Positions 30,326 through 34,198 of a DNA stretch of 34,198 bases are shown in pieces. How positions within the stretch are numbered: the first letter of the stretch is position 1; each line of letters starts with the position of its first letter. A program made the position numbers and the translations under genes. The stretch is taken from assembly GCA_937967645.1 (NCBI GenBank), contig CALBTT010000209.1:1-34198 (forward strand). The letters run 5' to 3'. The DNA is from an uncultured Zoogloea sp. GTDB lineage: Bacteria > Pseudomonadota > Gammaproteobacteria > Burkholderiales > Rhodocyclaceae. Under the pieces are notes generated by a model. The model saw nothing but the letters and a program-made list of their open reading frames with translations, did no database searches and was not told the DNA's origin.

Positions 30326-32494
30326 TTACTTGACCCGCATGCCGGGCTGGGCGCCGGCGTCGGGAGACAGGATGAACAGGCCCGGGTGCTCGCCCGAGGC
30401 GTCGGAGGCGGCCAGCACCATGCCTTCCGACATGCCGAACTTCATCTTGCGCGGGGCCAGGTTGGCCACCATCACGGTGAGGCGGCCGACCAGGGTGGCC
30501 GGGTCGTAGGCGCTCTTGATGCCGGCAAAGACCTGGCGCGGCTTCTCCTCGCCGATGTCGAGTTGCAGGCGCAGCAGCTTGGCGGCGCCTTCCACATGCT
30601 CGGCGGAGACGATCCTGGCGATGCGCAGGTCTACCTTGCCGAAGTCGTCGATCGAGATATAGGGCTCGAACTCGCTGGCCTGGGCCGCCTCGGCGGTGGC
30701 GGCATGGGCCTGGTGCTGGGCGTGACGCTGTTCGGAGTGGGCGGCCTTGTCGTCCTTGCCCTTGGCGACCTTGGCCGGCGCGGCTTCGGTGGCGGGGGCG
30801 AGGGAGTCCCGGTTGGCTTCGAGCAGGGCGTCCACCTGCTTGCGCTCGATGCGGGTCATCAGGTGGCTGTAGGCGCCGATGGCGTGGCCGGCGGGCAGGG
30901 GGGCGAGGACCGTGTCCCAGCCCAGCGGGGCGATCGCCAGGAAGGTCTCGACCTGGGCGGCGAGGCTCGGCAGCACCGGCTTGAGCAGGCCGGTGAGGGC
31001 CTTGAAGATGTTGATGGCGGTGGAGCACACCACATGCAGGCGGGCCTCCTGGCCTTCCTGCTTGGCCAGCTCCCAGGGCTTGTTGTCATTCACGTAGCCG
31101 TTGGCCTGGTCGGCAAACTCCATGATGCGGCGCAGGGCCCGGCTGTAGTCGCGCTGCTCATAGGCGGCGGTGACCTCGTCCAGGTTCCAGTCGAGGGCCG
31201 CGGCCTGGTCGTGCTCGCCCAGCTTGCCATCGAAGCGCTTGGCGATGAAGCCGGCGCAGCGGCTGGCGATATTGACGAACTTGCCCACCAGGTCGGAATT
31301 GACCTTGGCGATCATGTCGTCGAGGTTGAGGTCCACGTCCTCCATGGTGCCGTTGGACTTGCCGGCGAAGTAGTAGCGCAGCCACTCCGGGTTGAGCTTC
31401 TGCTCGATGTAGGAGCGGGCGGTGATGAAGGTGCCGCGGCTCTTGCTCATCTTGGCGCCGTCCACGGTGAGGAAGCCGTTGACGCACAGCTGGGTGGGCG
31501 AGCGGTAGCCGGCGAAGTGGAGCATCGCGGGCCAGAACAGGGCATGGAAGTAGAGGATGTCCTTGCCGATGAAGTGGATCAGCTCGGTGCCGGTGGCGGC
31601 GGCCGGGCCGGACTCGGTGAAGGCGGCGACATCGATGTCCGGGTTGCGGGCGGCGAGGTTCTTGAAGCTGGCGAAGTAGCCGATCGGGGCGTCCAGCCAG
31701 ACATAGAAATACTTGCCCGGTGCGCCGGGAATCTCGAAGCCGAAGTAGGGCGCGTCGCGGGAGATGTCCCAGTCGGAGAGCTTGTTCTCACCGGCTTCGC
31801 CCAGCCATTCCTTCATCTTGTTGGCGGCCTCGAGCTGCAGGCGGCGCGAGCCGTCCGGGGTGCTGCCCTGGGTCCAGTCACGCAGGAACTCCACGGCGCG
31901 CGGGTCGGAGAGGCGGAAGAAGTAGTGCTCCGAGGTCTTCAGCACCGGCTTGGCGCCTGAGACCGCGGAGTAGGGGTTCTTCAGCTCGGTGGGGGCGTAG
32001 GCGGCGCCGCAGACCTCGCAGTTGTCGCCGTACTGGTCGGCCGCGCCACACTTGGGGCATTCGCCCTTGATGAAACGGTCCGGCAGGAACATCTCCTTGA
32101 CCGGATCGTAAAACTGCTCGATGGAGCGCGTGTCGATCAGGCGGGCACCGTCGCGCAGGCGGGTGTAGATGTCTTCCGCGTACCAGCGGTTCTCGGGGCT
32201 GTGGGTGGAGTGGTAGTTGTCGAAGGCCACCCCAAAGTCGCGGAAATCGCGGGAGTGCTCGCCATGGACCCGGTTGATCAGCTGTTCCGGGGTCAGGCCT
32301 TCCTTCTCGGCGCGCAGCATTACCGGCGTGCCATGAGTGTCGTCCGCACAGACGTAATGCACTGTGTTGCCGCGCATGCGCTGGTAGCGCACCCAGATGT
32401 CGGCCTGGATGTAGCCGACCAGGTGGCCGAGGTGGATGTCGCCATTGGCGTAAGGCAGGGCATTGGTGACGAGGATCTTGCGCGGGCTGGTCAT
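30326..32494 (-). CDS. metG: Methionyl-tRNA synthetase with C-terminal tRNA-binding domain
   Basis: Charges tRNA-Met. 722 residues (E. coli 677). From ATG 32494 it begins MTSPRKILVTNALPYANGDIHLGHLVGYIQADIWVRYQRM; HLGH at 21-24 is the HIGH motif and KMSKS at 348-352 is intact. A four-cysteine zinc knuckle lies at C146, C149, C159 and C162. The anticodon-binding domain is followed by an Ala/His/Lys-rich linker (~575-617, AKVAKGKDDKAAHSEQRH...) and the dimerising tRNA-binding OB fold (~618-722, DFGKVDLRIARIVSAEHVEGA). In-frame ATGs at 32530 and 32548 lie at or upstream of the predicted transcription start, which favours 32494. It is divergent from apbC. Confidence 0.97.
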   Translation of the reverse strand: MTSPRKILVTNALPYANGDIHLGHLVGYIQADIWVRYQRMRGNTVHYVCADDTHGTPVMLRAEKEGLTPEQLINRVHGEHSRDFRDFGVAFDNYHSTHSPENRWYAEDIYTRLRDGARLIDTRSIEQFYDPVKEMFLPDRFIKGECPKCGAADQYGDNCEVCGAAYAPTELKNPYSAVSGAKPVLKTSEHYFFRLSDPRAVEFLRDWTQGSTPDGSRRLQLEAANKMKEWLGEAGENKLSDWDISRDAPYFGFEIPGAPGKYFYVWLDAPIGYFASFKNLAARNPDIDVAAFTESGPAAATGTELIHFIGKDILYFHALFWPAMLHFAGYRSPTQLCVNGFLTVDGAKMSKSRGTFITARSYIEQKLNPEWLRYYFAGKSNGTMEDVDLNLDDMIAKVNSDLVGKFVNIASRCAGFIAKRFDGKLGEHDQAAALDWNLDEVTAAYEQRDYSRALRRIMEFADQANGYVNDNKPWELAKQEGQEARLHVVCSTAINIFKALTGLLKPVLPSLAAQVETFLAIAPLGWDTVLAPLPAGHAIGAYSHLMTRIERKQVDALLEANRDSLAPATEAAPAKVAKGKDDKAAHSEQRHAQHQAHAATAEAAQASEFEPYISIDDFGKVDLRIARIVSAEHVEGAAKLLRLQLDIGEEKPRQVFAGIKSAYDPATLVGRLTVMVANLAPRKMKFGMSEGMVLAASDASGEHPGLFILSPDAGAQPGMRVK

Positions 32495-32528
32495 GGGCGG
32501 CGTGCTGCGTGTGAATTCGGAATCCGCC

Positions 32529-32537
32529 ATTCTAGCA
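32529..32537 (-). promoter_or_regulatory. Extended -10 promoter element of metG
   Basis: On the minus strand TGCTAGAAT, identical to the aceK element. Initiation near 32522 leaves a leader of about 27 bases and excludes the upstream in-frame ATGs. Confidence 0.55.
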
Positions 32538-32582
32538 AAGCGATTCACCCCCCGCCCCGTCGCGGACAGGGCGGGAATTGGG

Positions 32583-32588
32583 TAAACT
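32583..32588 (+). promoter_or_regulatory. -10-like element before apbC
   Basis: TAAACT in the context GGGTAAACT, the same nonamer seen before maeB (12816-12824). It would give a leader of about 85 bases to the ATG at 32682. A TAAATT at 32595-32600 is an alternative. No clear -35 box. Confidence 0.35.
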
Positions 32589-32681
32589 TGGCGGCAAACT
32601 GGAGTAAATTACTCGGGTTTGCTTCCTGCGCCCGATTCCGCCATGTTTTCCTTTTTCCGCCGCGGCCCGGCCTCCGACACC

Positions 32682-33773
32682 ATGAGCCTTACTGAACAAA
32701 GCGTCCTCGACAGCCTCCGGCAGTACGCCGACCCCAATACCGGCAAGGATTACGTGTCCGCCCGCTGGGTCAAGAATGTGCGTGTCAGCGGGGCCGACGT
32801 GTCCTTCGACATCGAGCTGGGTTACCCGGCGAAAAGCCAGATCGACGCCATCCGCCAGGGCGTGATCGCCGCCGTGAAGGGCGTGCCGGGGGTTGGCAAC
32901 GTGAGCGCCAACGTGTTCACCCGCATCGTCGCCCATGCGGTGCAGCAGGGCGTCAAGCTGCTGCCGGGGGTCAAGAACATCGTTGCCGTGGCGTCGGGCA
33001 AGGGCGGGGTGGGCAAGAGCACCACCTCGGTGAACCTGGCTCTGGCCCTGGCTGCCGAAGGTGCCACGGTGGGCATCCTGGATGCCGACATCTACGGCCC
33101 GTCCCAGCCCCAGATGCTGGGCATCGGCGGCCAGCAGCCCGAGTCCGCCGACGGCAAGTCGATGGAGCCGCTGCAGGCCCACGGCCTGCAGGTGATGTCC
33201 ATCGGCTTTCTGGTGGATGTGGAGACGCCGATGGTGTGGCGTGGCCCGATGGCCACCCAGGCCCTCAACCAGTTGCTCAAGGAAACCAACTGGAAGGAGC
33301 TGGACTACCTCATCATCGACATGCCGCCGGGCACTGGCGACATCCAGCTGACCCTCTCCCAGAGCGTGCCGGTGACCGGCGCGGTGATCGTCACCACGCC
33401 GCAGGACATCGCCCTGCTGGACGCCCGCAAGGGCCTCAAGATGTTCGAGAAGGTGGGCGTGCCCATCATCGGCATCGTCGAGAACATGAGCATCCACATC
33501 TGCTCCAAGTGCGGCCATGAGGAGCACATCTTTGGTTCCGGCGGTGGTGAGGCCATGTGCAAGGACTACGGCGTGCCCTTCCTCGGCGCGCTGCCCCTCG
33601 ACATCCAGATCCGCAAGCAGGTGGATGGCGGCGTGCCCAGCGTGGTGGCCGAGCCCGAGGGTCGCGTGGCCGAGCTGTACAAGGGCATCGCCCGCCAGGT
33701 GGCGATCGCGATCGCCGAGCGTCAGAAGGACATGAGCCACAAGTTCCCCAGCATCGTGGTGCAGAACACGTGA
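32682..33773 (+). CDS. apbC: Iron-sulfur cluster carrier ATPase ApbC/Mrp
   Basis: P-loop NTPase of the Mrp/NBP35 family that holds and passes on Fe-S clusters in the cytosol. 363 residues from ATG 32682 (MSLTEQSVLDSLRQYADPNTGKDYVS), the usual length for proteobacterial homologs. An N-terminal DUF59/MIP18-like domain (~1-85) is followed by the deviant Walker A GKGGVGKST (106-114), DADIYGPSQPQMLG and DMPPGTGDIQLTLSQ. C274-SK-C277 is the CxxC that bridges the cluster in the dimer. An in-frame ATG at 32643 would add MFSFFRRGPASDT; neither start has a good ribosome-binding site. The stop overlaps the GTG of the following lipoprotein gene. Confidence 0.94.
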   Translation: MSLTEQSVLDSLRQYADPNTGKDYVSARWVKNVRVSGADVSFDIELGYPAKSQIDAIRQGVIAAVKGVPGVGNVSANVFTRIVAHAVQQGVKLLPGVKNIVAVASGKGGVGKSTTSVNLALALAAEGATVGILDADIYGPSQPQMLGIGGQQPESADGKSMEPLQAHGLQVMSIGFLVDVETPMVWRGPMATQALNQLLKETNWKELDYLIIDMPPGTGDIQLTLSQSVPVTGAVIVTTPQDIALLDARKGLKMFEKVGVPIIGIVENMSIHICSKCGHEEHIFGSGGGEAMCKDYGVPFLGALPLDIQIRKQVDGGVPSVVAEPEGRVAELYKGIARQVAIAIAERQKDMSHKFPSIVVQNT

Positions 33774-33961
33774 GCGCCGCGGTCTGGCTGAAGCGGGCCG
33801 CGATCCTGACGGCCTGCATCGCAGGCCTGTCGGGCTGCGTGGTGGGCGCGGTGGTGGGGACGGCCGTGGACGTGGGGGTCGAGGTGGTGAAGATCCCGTT
33901 CAAGGTGGGCAAGGGCGTCTACGATGCGGTCAAGGACGACGACGAGCCGAAAAAGAACTGA
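33770..33961 (+). CDS. Tiny predicted lipoprotein (63 aa)
   Basis: Starts at GTG 33770, overlapping the apbC stop (GTGA), a translational-coupling arrangement. MSAAVWLKRAAILTACIAGLSGC is a lipoprotein signal with lipobox LSGC (C23), leaving a mature peptide of about 41 residues: a Gly/Val-rich hydrophobic stretch (VVGAVVGTAVDVGVEVV) and a charged tail ending DDDEPKKN. Similar small lipoproteins with a GAVVGTAVD motif are common in proteobacteria; no function is known to me. The residue after C23 is Val, not Asp, so outer-membrane sorting is expected by the usual rule. Confidence 0.8.
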   Translation: MSAAVWLKRAAILTACIAGLSGCVVGAVVGTAVDVGVEVVKIPFKVGKGVYDAVKDDDEPKKN

Positions 33962-34000
33962 GGCACGTGCGTTGTCCGCACGTTGTCCCTTGACTTGTCT

Positions 34001-34006
34001 TAGAAT
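34001..34006 (+). promoter_or_regulatory. -10-like element before dcd
   Basis: TAGAAT, 27 bases before the dcd GTG. TTGTCC and TTGACT hexamers lie upstream but not at standard spacing; CGTTGTCC is repeated twice (33970-33977 and 33981-33988), 11 bases apart, about one helical turn. Confidence 0.4.
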
Positions 34007-34032
34007 GCGCGTTTTTTGGGCAGGGGCGCAGC

Positions 34033-34198
34033 GTGAGCATCAAATCGGATAAATGGATCCGCCGCATGGCAGAGGGCGAGCAGAAGATGATCGAGCCCTT
34101 CGCCCCTGAACTGGTGCGTCACAACGAAGGCGGCAAGATCGTGTCCTACGGCACCTCGAGCTACGGCTACGATGTGCGCGTCGCCAACGAATTCAAGA
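34033..34198 (+). CDS. dcd: dCTP deaminase (5' part, cut by window end)
   Basis: Deaminates dCTP to dUTP for dTMP synthesis. The first 55 codons are present: MSIKSDKWIRRMAEGEQKMIEPF...HNEGGKIVSYGTSSYGYDVRVANEFK, where VSYGTSSYGYD is the conserved Dcd signature. The full protein is about 188-193 residues, so over two thirds lie outside. Start GTG 34033 with AGGGG upstream; the family begins MSIKSDKWIRRMA at exactly this point. Confidence 0.95.
   Translation, partial: MSIKSDKWIRRMAEGEQKMIEPFAPELVRHNEGGKIVSYGTSSYGYDVRVANEFK

Overview
The window is a stretch of high-GC bacterial chromosome, dense in genes on both strands. Protein sequences and gene order point to a betaproteobacterium, most likely of the Rhodocyclales type (Azospira/Dechlorosoma, Azoarcus, Dechloromonas). 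This rests on recognising protein families by eye, not on a search. Most of the window is core metabolism, secretion, replication and translation. I see no tRNA or rRNA gene, insertion sequence, CRISPR array or prophage.

Layout: aceK (minus, 3' end cut by the window edge) is divergent from icd, the AceK target. icd converges on a second, unrelated monomeric isocitrate dehydrogenase across a bidirectional terminator. Then come yajC-secD-secF (minus) with their own promoter and terminator, a small conserved cytosolic protein (minus), and uvrD (plus), which converges on an orphan ParA ATPase. maeB (malic enzyme with a phosphotransacetylase domain) follows behind a long structured leader. Next are a quinone oxidoreductase coupled to a small secreted protein, a GAF-GGDEF diguanylate cyclase, a LysR-type DNA-binding domain without an effector domain, an A/T-rich gap and a CI-like repressor with an S24 domain. 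A rhomboid protease, a YtfL/PaeA-type CNNM-CBS membrane protein and dnaE run together on the plus strand. On the minus strand follow a PAS-PAS-PAS-GGDEF-EAL protein, a SulP transporter, a two-helix membrane protein and metG. The window ends on the plus strand with apbC (mrp), a tiny lipoprotein overlapping it, and the first 55 codons of dcd.

How the genes fit together: AceK, the two isocitrate dehydrogenases and MaeB sit at the TCA/glyoxylate/gluconeogenesis junction. Only the homodimeric Icd carries the serine that AceK phosphorylates. Two c-di-GMP enzymes with intact catalytic motifs flank the regulator/rhomboid/dnaE block.

No undescribed multi-gene system is evident. The most interesting signals are regulatory. 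The 5' leader of the SulP gene can fold so that its Shine-Dalgarno sequence is fully paired. A perfect 10-bp inverted repeat overlaps the promoter of the PAS-GGDEF-EAL gene. The CI-like repressor has Arg where S24 peptidases have their catalytic Lys. An HTH-only LysR relative lies beside it across an A/T-rich gap. Several genes share a TGC-extended -10 element.
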